This document shows, one piece after another, positions 51,201 to 60,162 of a stretch of 62,393 nt of DNA. A program made the translations under genes and the position numbers. Source of the DNA: a bacterium. GTDB taxonomy: Bacteria > Verrucomicrobiota > Verrucomicrobiia > Limisphaerales > UBA11358. The stretch covers positions 1 through 62,393 of the forward strand of contig JAJXXW010000004.1 in assembly GCA_021780905.1 (NCBI GenBank). The letters run 5' to 3'. Position 1 is the first letter of the stretch; each line of letters begins with the position of its first letter. The notes beneath the pieces are model-generated. The model searched no databases, was not told the DNA's origin, and worked only from the letters and a program-made list of their open reading frames with translations.

Positions 51201-51691
51201 GGATCAAAATTAGCGGATTGCACAGTCACCGGGCCAAGCAGGCCGCTGGTTTGCAACGGCGTGTTCGTTTTGATGGTCGGCAACGTCAGCGAAGTGAAGC
51301 GGCGCTCCGGTGGCAGGCTGGCATCGCCGACCAGCCGTTTGTTCCAGTTGTTGACGACCGCGATTTCGAGTGAATTATTGCCGGCGCGGGCGGCGCGCTC
51401 GATGTAACTCCACCACGCATCCGTGAGCGCCCTGGTCGGGTTGGTCGAGGGCTTCCCGCTCTCGCCGCTGATGACGCCGATGTAACCTTCGCCGATGCCG
51501 ACGCGTTTCATCGCTTCGAGATCGCGCGTGATGCCGTCCTTGGAAATCTGACCGTCCATCCAATACCAGTAGCAACGCGGCTTGGTTGCGGCCGGCGGCG
51601 TGACGAAATCTTTTTCCAATTCACCGGCGCAGACAACTCGTGCCGCCAGCATGAAAGTCGTGGCGACGGGAAATAATTTGATCAACGACAT
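51197..51691 (-). pseudogene. Internally deleted GH106-type gene
   Basis: 164 codons with an intact signal peptide. The first 95 residues match the GH106 N-terminus (RCYWYWMDGQISKDGITRDL, GIGEGYIGVISGESGK, WWSYIERAARAGN). From NSLEIAVVNNWNKRLVGDAS onward it matches the C-terminal end of the same family (PPERRFTSLTL, LLGPVTV). The central 800 or so residues are missing, but the frame is kept. It overlaps the intact gene by ATGA. A stable protein is unlikely. Confidence 0.75.
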
Positions 51692-51846
51692 ATCAACGCA
51701 GAGGTTTCTGCTGGTTGTTTAATACGCCCGCCGCGCCACTTGATGCTGCGTGCGTCCCGTTGGTCAATCACCTTGAGCGTGCCGGAGAGGTTCATTTCAA
51801 CCAAGTATGATCGATCGAAAGCGTGGGGGGAAACCATTTTGCGCCG

Positions 51847-53300
51847 TCAATGCACTTGAAAGGGTATTATCAAGTCCGCCTCGTCCGACGCGCCGCCGAT
51901 GAGCGGTTCATATTCGCCCGGCTCCACGACGTAGGATTTTTTGGTCGCGTCCCAGTAACGCAACTGGCTCGCAGGAATTTCCATTTTTACCCCGGCGGCC
52001 TTTCCGGCGGCGACGCTTACGCGCTGGAACCCGCACAAGCTTTCCAACGGCTGCGCCACGACGGAGTGAACGTGGCGGAAATAAACCTGCGCGACTTCCT
52101 CACCATCGCGTTTCCCGGAATTTTTCACGGTGAACGCGAGCTGCAATTTTCCGTCGGCGGCGATTTTGCTTTCCCCGAGCTTCGCGTCCGCAAACTTGAA
52201 GGTCGTGTAGCTCAAGCCGTGCCCGAAGGCGAACAAAGGCTTGCCGGTGAAATAGCGGTAGGTGCGGTTGCTCATCGCGTAATCGTCAAACGGCGGCAGA
52301 TCTTTGGTGCTCGTGCAAAACGTCACGGGCAGTTTGCCGCCCGGGTTCTGCTCCCCGAACAAAACTTCCGCGACGGCCCGCCCGCCGGACTGGCCGGGAT
52401 ACCACGCCTGCAAAATTGCCGGCAAGTTTTTTTCGCCCACGGCATCGCGATGGCCGAACCGCTGCAGTTCACGAACACCACCGGCTTGCCGGTGGCGTGC
52501 AAGGCGCGCAGCAGATCGTCCGGCGGCTGGGGCAGTTCGATGGCTGTCCGGTCGCCACCGGAGAAGCCCTGCATCGCCAAACCCTTCTTCTCCTCGCGCT
52601 CCAGAGTCGCATCCAGTCCGCCCGCATAGATCACCACGTCGGCGGATTTCGCGGCGGCAATGGCGGCGGAGAAATCCGTCACGGGTGCCGCCCGGTTTGG
52701 CAGCGCGAATGGCATATTGGTGACGGCAATAATTTGAATGCGCGCGCCGTCCCGACCGCGAGTGCCGTCCAAAAGCTGGTGAATGCCCTTCAAAATCGTC
52801 GAGGGATGCGTGGGCGTGCCGTTGTAATTGCCGACGAGCATCGGCACGGAATCCGCGTTGCCACCGATGACGGCGATGCGTTTGATTTTTTGACGGTCCA
52901 GCGGGAGCAGGCCGTCGTTCTTCAACAGCACGATACTTTCGCGCGCGGCACGCAACGCCAGCGCGCCATGCGCCGGCGTGTGGCTGGCGGAAGCGGGAAT
53001 TTTCAGCAGCGGATTGGCTTCCGGCGTGTCATAGAGACCGAGCCGGAAACGGGCGTCGAGCAGCCGGCCGGCGGCGGTATTGAGATCGGCATCGGTGATC
53101 CGACCGGATTTCAGCGCGCCGGCGAGCGCGTTGTAATCAACGCCACAGCACAGGTCGCAACCCGCCTTGACCGCACGGGCAGCGGCTTCCGCGGCCGGGG
53201 CGACGACTTTGTGGTTGGCATAAATGTCCCGGATGGCGCCGTAATCGGAAACGACGTGCCCGGTGAAACCCCAATTTTTCCGCAGCGTTCCGCTGCTTGC
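51847..53300 (-). pseudogene. GH3 beta-glucosidase-like gene, 5'-truncated and frameshifted
   Basis: Minus strand. The first retained part reads KNWGFTGHVVSDYGAIRDIY, with the GH3 nucleophile Asp, then RLLDARFRLGLYDTPEANPL, ESIVLLKNDGLLPLD and VIYAGGLDATLEREEKKGL. Near 52430 the frame changes between AMPWA-KKT and EKNLPAILQAWYPGQSGGRA. The second frame continues with FGHGLSYTTFKFAD and a fibronectin-like end. The first 250 or so residues are missing (junction near 53300). Similar enzymes remove glucose or xylose from plant oligosaccharides. Confidence 0.85.
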
Positions 53301-53376
53301 TTTCGCTTAAACGACTCTTTCTCATGCTGCCTATTGATAACACATTTTCGCGTTATCTAGGACAGCCCCTAAAATT

Positions 53377-53763
53377 ATGGTTATCAGGAGAGCATTCCCA
53401 CAGATTTATGAAATTGACCACCCCAAAACGGGGCGGTATTGGCTGGTTTCCGCTCGTAAATACGGCATGAGGCAGCGGAAAGTGTTTAATTCCAAATCAC
53501 TCGCCTTCAAACACGCCGAAGACATTCAGGAGCAATTTCTCAAGCACGGGGCACAGACCGACGTGCCGAAGGAAAAAGTCGTCATGGCGGAAAACTTTGA
53601 GAAGTCGGCAAAAAAGATCGGTGTGCATGGAGTGACCTTGGACACTGCCGTTGAAGAATACATGCGATTCAAGGGGGAAGAAGTCGCCAATGGCAGACCG
53701 GGTGACATTCTCGAATCCAGAACCGTTCTGCTTTCAACTCCAAGCGGCGGCTTCACGATGTGA
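53377..53763 (+). pseudogene. N-terminal stub of a tyrosine recombinase/integrase
   Basis: About 129 codons: FPQIYEIDHPKTGRYWLVSA, RKVFNSKSLAFKHAEDIQEQ, VPKEKVVMAENFEKSAKKIG and LDTAVEEYMRFKGEEV. This resembles the SAM-like N-terminal arm-binding and core-binding part of integrases found in this phylum. The catalytic R-H-R-Y domain is absent; the frame ends 5 bp before the ABC gene's stop. It marks the right edge of the decayed region. Confidence 0.6.
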
Positions 53764-53768
53764 GCTCT

Positions 53769-54578
53769 TCACATGACCGTCCGCGATTTCATCGTGACTT
53801 TCAGCGCGTAACGGCTGCCGGCGCGCTGCAATCGCATCCGCGCGGCAAACGCGGCGGAAAGATTTTTGGAATTCAGCACGTCCGCCTTTTGCCCCGCCGC
53901 CAGCACGCGGCCATTTTTCAAAACCAGCACGCGCGAAAACACCGGCATGATTTCCTCGACGTGATGTGTCACCAGCACCAGCGTCGGCGAATTTTTTTGC
54001 GCGCCGAGCCGTTGAAGGAATTGCAGGAAATGTTCGCGCGCCGCCGGATCCAGCCCGGCGCAGGGTTCGTCGAGAATCAGCACGCGCGGTTTGGCCATGA
54101 GCGCGCGGGCCACCAGCACGCGCTGGCGTTCGCCCTGCGAAAGCACGCGCCAGGGCCGCCCGGCCAGATATTCGCACTCGACCTGTCGCAGCAGCTTCAG
54201 GGCTTGAAGTTTTTCGGTGCGGCTCAACCGTCCCCAGAAATCAATCATGGCGAATTTGCCGCTGCCGACGGCTTCCAGTGCCGGCTCACCATCGGCCATC
54301 ATCTGCCGCACGGACGAGCTGACCAGGCCGATTTTCTTCCGCAATTCGCGCCAGTCGGATTGGCCGTAGGTTTCGCCGAGCAAAGCAATTTCCCCTGCCG
54401 TCGGCATCAGATAACCGGTGAGCGCGCTCAACAACGAGGTTTTTCCGGAACCGTTCGCGCCCAGCATCACCCAATGTTCACCGCTCGCCACGCGCCAGCT
54501 CACGTCGTCGAGAATGGTTGTGCCATCGCGCTCGATGCGCAGGCCAGCCACAGACAAAATGGTTGTTCGGCTTTTCAC
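53769..54578 (-). CDS. ABC transporter ATP-binding protein (YlmA/ModF-like)
   Basis: 269 residues from GTG 54578, chosen because it overlaps the upstream stop (GTGA) and gives a normal N-terminus (SVAGLRIERDGTTILDDV). Walker A MLGANGSGKTSLL, Q-loop LVSSSVRQ, signature VLSQGERQRVLVARAL, Walker B VLILDEPCAGLDP and switch His VTHHVEEI are present. No permease gene is next to it, so its role is not fixed. Confidence 0.9.
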   Translation of the reverse strand: MKSRTTILSVAGLRIERDGTTILDDVSWRVASGEHWVMLGANGSGKTSLLSALTGYLMPTAGEIALLGETYGQSDWRELRKKIGLVSSSVRQMMADGEPALEAVGSGKFAMIDFWGRLSRTEKLQALKLLRQVECEYLAGRPWRVLSQGERQRVLVARALMAKPRVLILDEPCAGLDPAAREHFLQFLQRLGAQKNSPTLVLVTHHVEEIMPVFSRVLVLKNGRVLAAGQKADVLNSKNLSAAFAARMRLQRAGSRYALKVTMKSRTVM

Positions 54579-55078
54579 AGCTCCTGGATTTCGGACCACA
54601 ACGGCTGCAGGTCGGCATCCGCCAGCGCCATTTGCTTGATGGTTTCTTTCCGGCCGGCCGCCACCGCGCGGTGCAGCCAGTCGCGCGCGAGGTCGAGTTG
54701 CTGCATCTGGCAGGCGTAGCAGGACAGGTTGTAGGCAATGATCGGTTCCGCCGGAAACTTTTTTGCCGCCGGCAGCAGCGCAGCCCACGCCTGCGACAGG
54801 CCGCCATCGTTCACGCGGCGCAACGCGTAGGCCCGGTGCAGCCAGCCGGAGGATTCCCCGGGCGCGACCTTTAGCTCCTGTTCGGCAATGGCCAGCGCGT
54901 TGCGCCACTGCTTTTCATGCGCGCAAATCAGCCAGCGCCCCTCCAGCACGTTGGCATGTTGCTGCAGGGCGGCGGAAATCCTCGCCAGTTCCGCGCGCGC
55001 CTCGTCGGCACAGCCCAGTCCCAGCCAGCCGATGGCGGCGTCGAGGTGGTGCGAATCCGGCGGTGCGAGCGGTTTCAT
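54575..55078 (-). CDS. TPR-type helical protein
   Basis: 167 residues from ATG 55078 (MKPLAPPDSHHLDAAIGWL). Repeated helix pairs such as DEARAELARISAALQQHANV, QWRNALAIAEQELKVAPGES and LDLARDWLHRAVAAGRKETI follow the tetratricopeptide pattern, about four repeats. Likely a cytoplasmic binding scaffold. It overlaps the ABC gene by GTGA, so the two are translationally coupled. Confidence 0.8.
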   Translation of the reverse strand: MKPLAPPDSHHLDAAIGWLGLGCADEARAELARISAALQQHANVLEGRWLICAHEKQWRNALAIAEQELKVAPGESSGWLHRAYALRRVNDGGLSQAWAALLPAAKKFPAEPIIAYNLSCYACQMQQLDLARDWLHRAVAAGRKETIKQMALADADLQPLWSEIQEL

Positions 55079-55248
55079 GCGCGGCAAGTGTAAGCGCGGA
55101 AGCCAACCGATGCCGACAAGAAAATTCTGCCGCGTGCCGGCCGCGCAGAAAGCGAAGGTAAAAATTCCCCGCGCCAACCTGGCGCCCTTGGCTCGCCCCC
55201 TAAACTTTGCTGGCGTTCGGGCCGTTTGCAGTTTATGAATGGGCTGTT

Positions 55249-56022
55249 ATGAAAAAATTCATTCCGTTATTTCTGGCGCTGACGGGCGCGGTTACCGTCC
55301 AGGCAAAAATCGTGACCCAGACGATTGATTACAAACAAGGCGACACCACCCTGGAAGGCTTTCTCGCTTACGACGACTCCCTTTCCGGCAAACGGCCCGG
55401 TGTCCTGGTCGTCCATCAATGGCTGGGCTTGACCGGTTACGAAAAACACCGCGCCGAACAGCTCGCGGCACTCGGCTACGTCGCGTTCTGCGCGGACATT
55501 TATGGCAAAGATGCCCGACCGAAAGATGTCAGCGAAGCCGGTCCGCTGGCCGGCAAATACAAAAGCGACCGCGCGTTGCTCCGCGCCCGGGTCAACTCCG
55601 GACTCGATGTGCTCGAGAAGAACGAGTTCGTGGATCCCAAACGCGTCGCGGCCATCGGCTATTGTTTCGGCGGCACGACGGTGCTCGAACTCGCCCGGAG
55701 CGGCGCGAATCTGAACGGCGTCGTCAGCTTCCACGGCGGACTGGATTCGCCGACGCCGGCCGACGGGAAAAACATCAAGTGCAAGGTGCTCGTGCTGGCC
55801 GGCGCGGATGATCCGTTCCAGAAGCCGGAAGATCTGACCGCCTTTGAAAACGAGATGCGCGACAATAAAGTGGACTGGCAAATTGTTTTTTACGGCGGCG
55901 CGGTTCATGCCTTCACGCAGCCCAATCCCGGCTTCGTCAATCCCGGCGCGAAATACAACGAAAAGGCCGACCAGCGTTCGTGGCAGGCGATGAAGGATTT
56001 CTTCGCGGAATTTTTCAAATAG
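55249..56022 (+). CDS. Exported dienelactone hydrolase-family protein
   Basis: 257 residues; ATG 55249 gives a signal peptide (FIPLFLALTGAVTVQA). Alpha/beta hydrolase of the DLH family: VLVVHQWLGLTGYEKHRAEQ, CADIYGKDARP, nucleophile elbow AIGYCFGGTTV (Cys139), Asp in VLVLAGADDPF and His in GGAVHAFTQPNPG. It hydrolyses esters or lactones in relatives; here outside the cytoplasm. Stands alone. Confidence 0.88.
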   Translation: MKKFIPLFLALTGAVTVQAKIVTQTIDYKQGDTTLEGFLAYDDSLSGKRPGVLVVHQWLGLTGYEKHRAEQLAALGYVAFCADIYGKDARPKDVSEAGPLAGKYKSDRALLRARVNSGLDVLEKNEFVDPKRVAAIGYCFGGTTVLELARSGANLNGVVSFHGGLDSPTPADGKNIKCKVLVLAGADDPFQKPEDLTAFENEMRDNKVDWQIVFYGGAVHAFTQPNPGFVNPGAKYNEKADQRSWQAMKDFFAEFFK

Positions 56023-56105
56023 TTTCTTAAACCACGAAATACCCGAGCCACCCGAAAAGATTTTGCTTTCGTGCACGGGGTGTGTTTCGTGGTTAAACTT
56101 TTCCC

Positions 56106-56678
56106 ATGCGCATCACCGGTGGCCACGCGGCACGGCGAATCCTCAAAGTCCCCAAAGGACTGGACGTCCGCCCGACGCCCGACCTCGTCAAGCAGGCGGT
56201 TTTCAATTCGCTCGGCGCACGGGTTGAAGGCGCTCGCGTGCTGGAGTTGTTCGCCGGCAGCGGCGCGTTGAGCCTGGAATGTTTGAGCCGGGGCGCGGCC
56301 TCGGTGATGTGCGTCGAAAAATCTCACCGGCACGCAGAATTCATCCGCAGCAACGCGGTCGCGGCGGGCTACGGCGACATTTTGGAGACGCGCACGCAGG
56401 ATGTCTTTCCGGCGATGAGCCAGCTTGCGGAAAGTGACCGGCAATTTGATTTGATTCTGGCCGACCCGCCTTACGGCGAGAAAAATGTGAACCGCCGTTC
56501 CGAATCTTTCGCGCAACAATTGCTCGACGATAAAAATCTGCCGAAGCTGCTCGCGCCGGGCGGACGCTTTGTGCTCGGCCACACGAAACGCGACACGCTG
56601 GAACTCGTCGCGCCCTGGACGGAAGTAAAACTGCTCAAACACGGCGACACGCTGATGCGGTTTTTGGAAGTTGCTTAA
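56106..56678 (+). CDS. rsmD: 16S rRNA (guanine(966)-N2)-methyltransferase
   Basis: 190 residues. MRITGGHAARRILKVPKGLD, RPTPDLVKQAVFNSLGARVE, VLELFAGSGALSLECLSRGA (SAM motif) and LILADPPYGEKN (catalytic DPPY) are diagnostic of RsmD, which methylates G966 of 16S rRNA. In frame and complete, unlike rsmI at 3522. Confidence 0.94.
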   Translation: MRITGGHAARRILKVPKGLDVRPTPDLVKQAVFNSLGARVEGARVLELFAGSGALSLECLSRGAASVMCVEKSHRHAEFIRSNAVAAGYGDILETRTQDVFPAMSQLAESDRQFDLILADPPYGEKNVNRRSESFAQQLLDDKNLPKLLAPGGRFVLGHTKRDTLELVAPWTEVKLLKHGDTLMRFLEVA

Positions 56679-56681
56679 AAT

Positions 56682-56703
56682 AAAAAAACCGGCAAGCGGC
56701 CGG
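56682..56703 (-). terminator. Intrinsic terminator for the minus-strand gene remnant
   Basis: On the minus strand CCGGC-CGCTT-GCCGG is followed by seven T. It lies 25 bp after the stop at 56729 and converges on rsmD. Confidence 0.55.
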
Positions 56704-56728
56704 GCTTGGAATTTCAGCACCGGTAAAT

Positions 56729-57406
56729 TTATTTCGCTTTCGCGGCAGCGGGCGTGGGCGACTTGGCCGGACCCACCACCACGTTGAAACCATACGCCAT
56801 CAACGACTCCTCTTGGTCTTCATTGTCCAGCGGTCTGGCCTCGCCATCCGCCGCGTGTTTTCCCAAGATGGCCTTCGGAAACGAAGGCCGTTTTTTTGTT
56901 TGCAGGAACGGCGGCGGGCGGTTCAACATTCATCATGCTGACGTTTAAATGGGATGCGAACAAGCGCGGGCTGCGTCCCACGGCGTTGACGGACATCACG
57001 GCCCGCGCCCGCAACACTTTCAAGCTGGTGGGCGGTGTCAGGTTGTCGCTGCAATCGCCGAGCTTCACGGTTGCATCCACAAAGGTGGAACCGTTCAACT
57101 GCGTCGCCGAACCCACACTGCCCGTGGCTTTACCATAATACTCATGCGGCCTTGCCGGTGGCCCGTGCGGCACGCACTCATCAGCCGGACCTTGATGAAA
57201 CAGCCGATGCCGCGTTCCCACTTCGCCGCCGCGATGGCCACGTCTCGCAGTTCGCTTTTCTTGGCCCCGCGTAGCATCCGCATCAGGCTGCAAATCAATT
57301 TCCGTTCACCCAAGGTCAGCGACTCCCACCAATCCAACCGCCGGATATGTCCTTCGCTCGCGGGAGCGGGAGAAGGTGGCCGCAGGCCGGATGAAGAACT
57401 GGCCAA
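56729..57406 (-). pseudogene. Decayed minus-strand gene of unknown family
   Basis: Protein-like pieces occur in successive frames toward the terminator: LDWWESLTLGERKLICSLMR, ELRDVAIAAAKWERGIGCFI, then GSVGSATQLNGSTFVDATVK and LGDCSDNLTPPTSLKVLRAR, then (after a shift near a run of A/T at 56885) EESLMAYGFNVVVGPAKSPT. The parts read like one or two real proteins, but no family is recognised. At least two frameshifts are needed. Confidence 0.4.
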
Positions 57407-57544
57407 GATATTCCCGGCCGATTTGTTTCAGAAAATGCGGTTTCGTGAACCGCTTGATTTTTAATGTGCTCATGGACTTCGGGGATTTGCTTCTGACTCG
57501 CCAGGATTTCCATCACTGATGACCTGCGTTTCGATTAGTCGAAG
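57407..57544. other. Intergenic stretch
   Basis: No supported ORF. The structured block described in the next entries starts at its right end. Confidence 0.4.
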
Positions 57545-57579
57545 GGGCGTCGCAAACATGCTTTTAGTTTGCGACGCCC
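57545..57579. repeat. 13-bp perfect inverted repeat (hairpin)
   Basis: GGGCGTCGCAAAC (57545-57557) pairs with GTTTGCGACGCCC (57567-57579) around a 9-nt loop. Flanks GTCGAA and TTCGAC extend it imperfectly. Confidence 0.7.
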
Positions 57580-57611
57580 GTTTTCGACCAGCCTCAATGA
57601 CGACAGGCTGG

Positions 57612-57714
57612 ATCCCAGATCCAATAGCGCTCGTTGATGCCGACATCGGTTCGCTTTCCGGTCAAACCGGAAATGACGAACCCAATCGGCAGCAAGCGCC
57701 ATTGGGGACCGGGA
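57612..57714. ncRNA. Long imperfect hairpin, candidate structured RNA or palindromic element
   Basis: Six paired segments in order: TCCC/GGGA, CCAAT/ATTGG, GCGCT/AGCGC, TGCCGA/TCGGCA, GGTTCG/CGAACC and TTTCCGGT/ACCGGAAA around a CAA loop, separated by small internal loops. The pairing spans about 100 nt. A plus-strand terminator follows at 57854, as expected if this were transcribed rightward. No known RNA family was recognised. Confidence 0.45.
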
Positions 57715-57853
57715 CTTACCAATGATTTTAGAATCATGGTCAGTCCTTTCTTGGTTGTGGGAAAGTGCTTGTCTTCTGAGAAGGGCCGACGTATAAACGC
57801 GGCTGGTAATTCCAGACTCCAAGAACAACTCCCGTTGTTTTAGGATTCCGATC

Positions 57854-57890
57854 AGGCCGTAGAGCTGCAAACTCTGCGGCCTTTTCGTTT
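57854..57890 (+). terminator. Intrinsic terminator on the plus strand
   Basis: AGGCCGTAGAG (57854-57864) pairs with CTCTGCGGCCT (57872-57882), 11 bp including one T-G pair, followed by TTTCGTTTC. There is no plus-strand protein gene upstream since rsmD (56678), so it may end a non-coding transcript. Confidence 0.65.
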
Positions 57891-58057
57891 CTGCCCCATT
57901 CAGGGCAAAATCTCTATTAGTTGTGGTTTTGTTTTTTCGTAACCACCACCGCTTGCGCAGTGTCTTTTCCAAAGAACTGTCGTAATGTTCGTGTCCTTGA
58001 ATAAATTTGTCAAGAAGAAGTTGCAATGTGTGAATAATGTGTTAACAATATCAACAA
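57891..58057. promoter_or_regulatory. Upstream region of the XRE-ImmA gene
   Basis: AT-richer bases with TTGCAATGTGTGAATAATGTGTTAACAAT just before the gene; GTGTGAATAATGTG and TGTTAACA hint at operator or -10-like elements. No clear Shine-Dalgarno sequence before ATG 58058. Confidence 0.3.
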
Positions 58058-59215
58058 ATGGGCGACGAACTACACAACCTGCCGAAGCGGCTATCTGAAG
58101 TCCGCACCCTCGCCAACCAGAGCCAAACCGAGTTGGCCGGGAAATTGGGCGTGTCCGCTTCACTCATTTCCCATTGGGAAAAAGGCACGCGCACACCTGA
58201 CGAATCACAACTGCTGGAGCTCGCCCGCCACTTGGGCGTCGCGCTGGATTATCTGCTCAACTCCGAAATCCGGCCGCACTTCAAATGCCGCGCGCAGACC
58301 ACTTCCCCCCAGCGCGACGATATTGACCAGACCATGCTCGATGCGTCCGCGCAGCTTCACTTCGTGGACACCGCGCTGCGCCTGGCCAAGCAGCCGCCGG
58401 TGCCGTTCAGCCTGTGGGCGGAATTTGATTCGTTTGCCAATCTGCCCAACATCACCGGCAATCTCCGCGACACGCTCAAGCTCAATCGGCGCGTCACGCT
58501 CGTGGAGTTGAAGCAGGCGTTGTCCGAGCGGAACATTTTTGTTTTCGATTGGGCGATGCCCTGGCATTTGTCCGGCCTGTCCTATCGCGGGCCGTTCACC
58601 GCCATCTTCATCAACGCCAAGCACTCGGCCTCGCGCCGGTTGTTCACGCTCGCGCACGAGTTCGCCCATGTCGTGTTTCACCTGGGGCGTAAGGACCCGG
58701 AAACCAAGGAGCGGACGGATACCGTCGTTTCCGGCCTCGCCTCCCACCGCGACCCGCTGGAAAAACAGGCCAATGCTTTTGCCGGTGAATTTTTGATGCC
58801 GGAAGCCGACCTGCAAGCCATCGTGAAAGCCTACGGCTCGCGACTCAAGGAACCATCTTGTCTGGAGCGCGTCGCGCAGGAGTTCAATGTGTCCCGCGAT
58901 GCCATCTTCTACCGGCTAACCAAGCTCAACGTCTTTCGCTGGACCGAAAAGAATAAATATTTCCGGGGCGACTTCCAGACGCCGCCGGCGCCGCCTTGCC
59001 GCGTTGAGGACATTGACGCCCAGGTGGACGCCCGGTTCCGCAACGTGGCGCTGACGCTGCATGAGGACGGACAGATTTCCAATGGCAAATTGGCCCAGTG
59101 GTTTTTCACCCAGCGCCACGTCGTCGAGGAATATCTGGCCGAACAGGCCCGGGATAAGGACCTCACCATCCTGGACGATTGCAACCACGAGGGGGAACCA
59201 GCCGGGGCTTCATAA
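58058..59215 (+). CDS. XRE regulator fused to ImmA/IrrE metallopeptidase
   Basis: 385 residues. Residues 8-65 form an XRE HTH (RLSEVRTLANQSQTELAGKL, SLISHWEKGTRTPDESQLLE). The peptidase domain has LAHEFAHVVFHLG (HExxH, His200/His204) and DPLEKQANAFAGEFLMPEAD with the third zinc ligand Glu. A C-terminal winged-helix-like part follows. Such proteins (COG2856) cut repressors or act as antitoxins. It is 1 bp before a PIN-type gene and probably forms a two-gene module with it. Confidence 0.9.
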   Translation: MGDELHNLPKRLSEVRTLANQSQTELAGKLGVSASLISHWEKGTRTPDESQLLELARHLGVALDYLLNSEIRPHFKCRAQTTSPQRDDIDQTMLDASAQLHFVDTALRLAKQPPVPFSLWAEFDSFANLPNITGNLRDTLKLNRRVTLVELKQALSERNIFVFDWAMPWHLSGLSYRGPFTAIFINAKHSASRRLFTLAHEFAHVVFHLGRKDPETKERTDTVVSGLASHRDPLEKQANAFAGEFLMPEADLQAIVKAYGSRLKEPSCLERVAQEFNVSRDAIFYRLTKLNVFRWTEKNKYFRGDFQTPPAPPCRVEDIDAQVDARFRNVALTLHEDGQISNGKLAQWFFTQRHVVEEYLAEQARDKDLTILDDCNHEGEPAGAS

Positions 59216-59701
59216 ATGGATTTACTGGTCTTTGACACCTCCGCCCTCCTTAACTTTGGTCACCGTGGCGAACTTGCCCCGCTGCTAAAAAAACTTTCGG
59301 GGGAATATAAGCTTCTGACCACGCCCGGCGCGCGGGACGAGCTGACCGATCCGAAACGGAAGGAATACTACGCGGATTTCTTGGGCCGCCATTTCACCGT
59401 TCAAAGTGCCGCCGGCTCGCCGTTCAGCCTGGCCACCTTCGCCCGGCTCACCCGCACCATTGACCCCGGCGAGATCACCGTGATGACGCTCGCCAAGGAA
59501 ATCAACGGCATGGCCGTGCTGGACGAAACGGCTGCGCGCGGCGAGGCCAAAGCCCTCGACCTTCGGTTCACCGGCACGCTCGGCCTCCTGCATCAGGCGC
59601 TCCAGAGAAAATGGTTGGGTGTCTTGGCCTCGCCGATGACGATGGGCAGACCGTTGACCACGAACACCACGTCGAACCGCTTTTCCACGCTGCCGGCCTG
59701 A
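59216..59701 (+). CDS. PIN-like domain protein with recombined C-terminus
   Basis: 161 codons. LLVFDTSALLNFGHRGELAP has the first PIN Asp; TTPGARDELTDPKRKEYYAD gives the Glu; VLDETAARGEAKALDLRFTG has the later Asp residues; TLGLLHQALQRKWL is the last family-like part. After about residue 134 the sequence is the antisense of the hsdR stub, so the natural C-terminus is lost. PIN proteins are RNases and often toxins. The catalytic residues seem present, so activity is possible. Confidence 0.72.
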   Translation: MDLLVFDTSALLNFGHRGELAPLLKKLSGEYKLLTTPGARDELTDPKRKEYYADFLGRHFTVQSAAGSPFSLATFARLTRTIDPGEITVMTLAKEINGMAVLDETAARGEAKALDLRFTGTLGLLHQALQRKWLGVLASPMTMGRPLTTNTTSNRFSTLPA

Positions 59702-60162
59702 TACACCCATTGGTTCGTGACCACGAGCTGGTTGCGGGCCGGGTTGGCGGTGTCCACGAGCCGCACCGGCACATGCTCGCCGTTGGGGCCGAAGGGCATC
59801 GTCTTCTCGCCGCGCAACCAATCCATGAAATTCTCATTTGCCCGGACCAGGCCATCCGCCTGCACCGTGAGCAGAATGGCCCGCAGCGCATAAATGACCT
59901 CGTCGGCGCGGTCGGGTTGGTTGGCAATTTCGGGATTGAGCCGGATGAGGGCCAGCCGCAACCACGGTTCAACCATCACGTCGCCGGCCTGCCGGGGAAC
60001 GTCATTGGCTGGAACGTTTTCCCAAGTGGCTGGACGCAAGTCCCCGCCGAGCGAAGCGCCCCAGCCGGGCGCGTCTTTCAACTCAAACGGCTGGCCGGTG
60101 GTGTCGGCAGACAAGGCGTCGAGAATCATCTGCTCGACGGTGTTGGATTCGTTGAAGCTCAT
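59593..60162 (-). pseudogene. hsdR: N-terminal stub of type I restriction subunit HsdR
   Basis: 189 codons: SFNESNTVEQMILDALSADT, PEIANQPDRADEVIYALRAI, NTARNQLVVTNQWV-type sequence (here NPARNQLVVTNQWV) and FDVVFVVNGLPIVIGEAKTP. The last piece is the HsdR nuclease motif (D...ExK). The helicase motor and the rest are absent. The frame ends in sequence shared, in antisense, with the PIN gene's 3' end. It overlaps hsdS by ATGA, the usual operon coupling. Confidence 0.82.

Noticed and set aside
57535..58026. 163-codon minus-strand ORF over the structured block
   Set aside because: Composition is that of translated palindromes; it covers two hairpins and an opposing terminator and has no domain.
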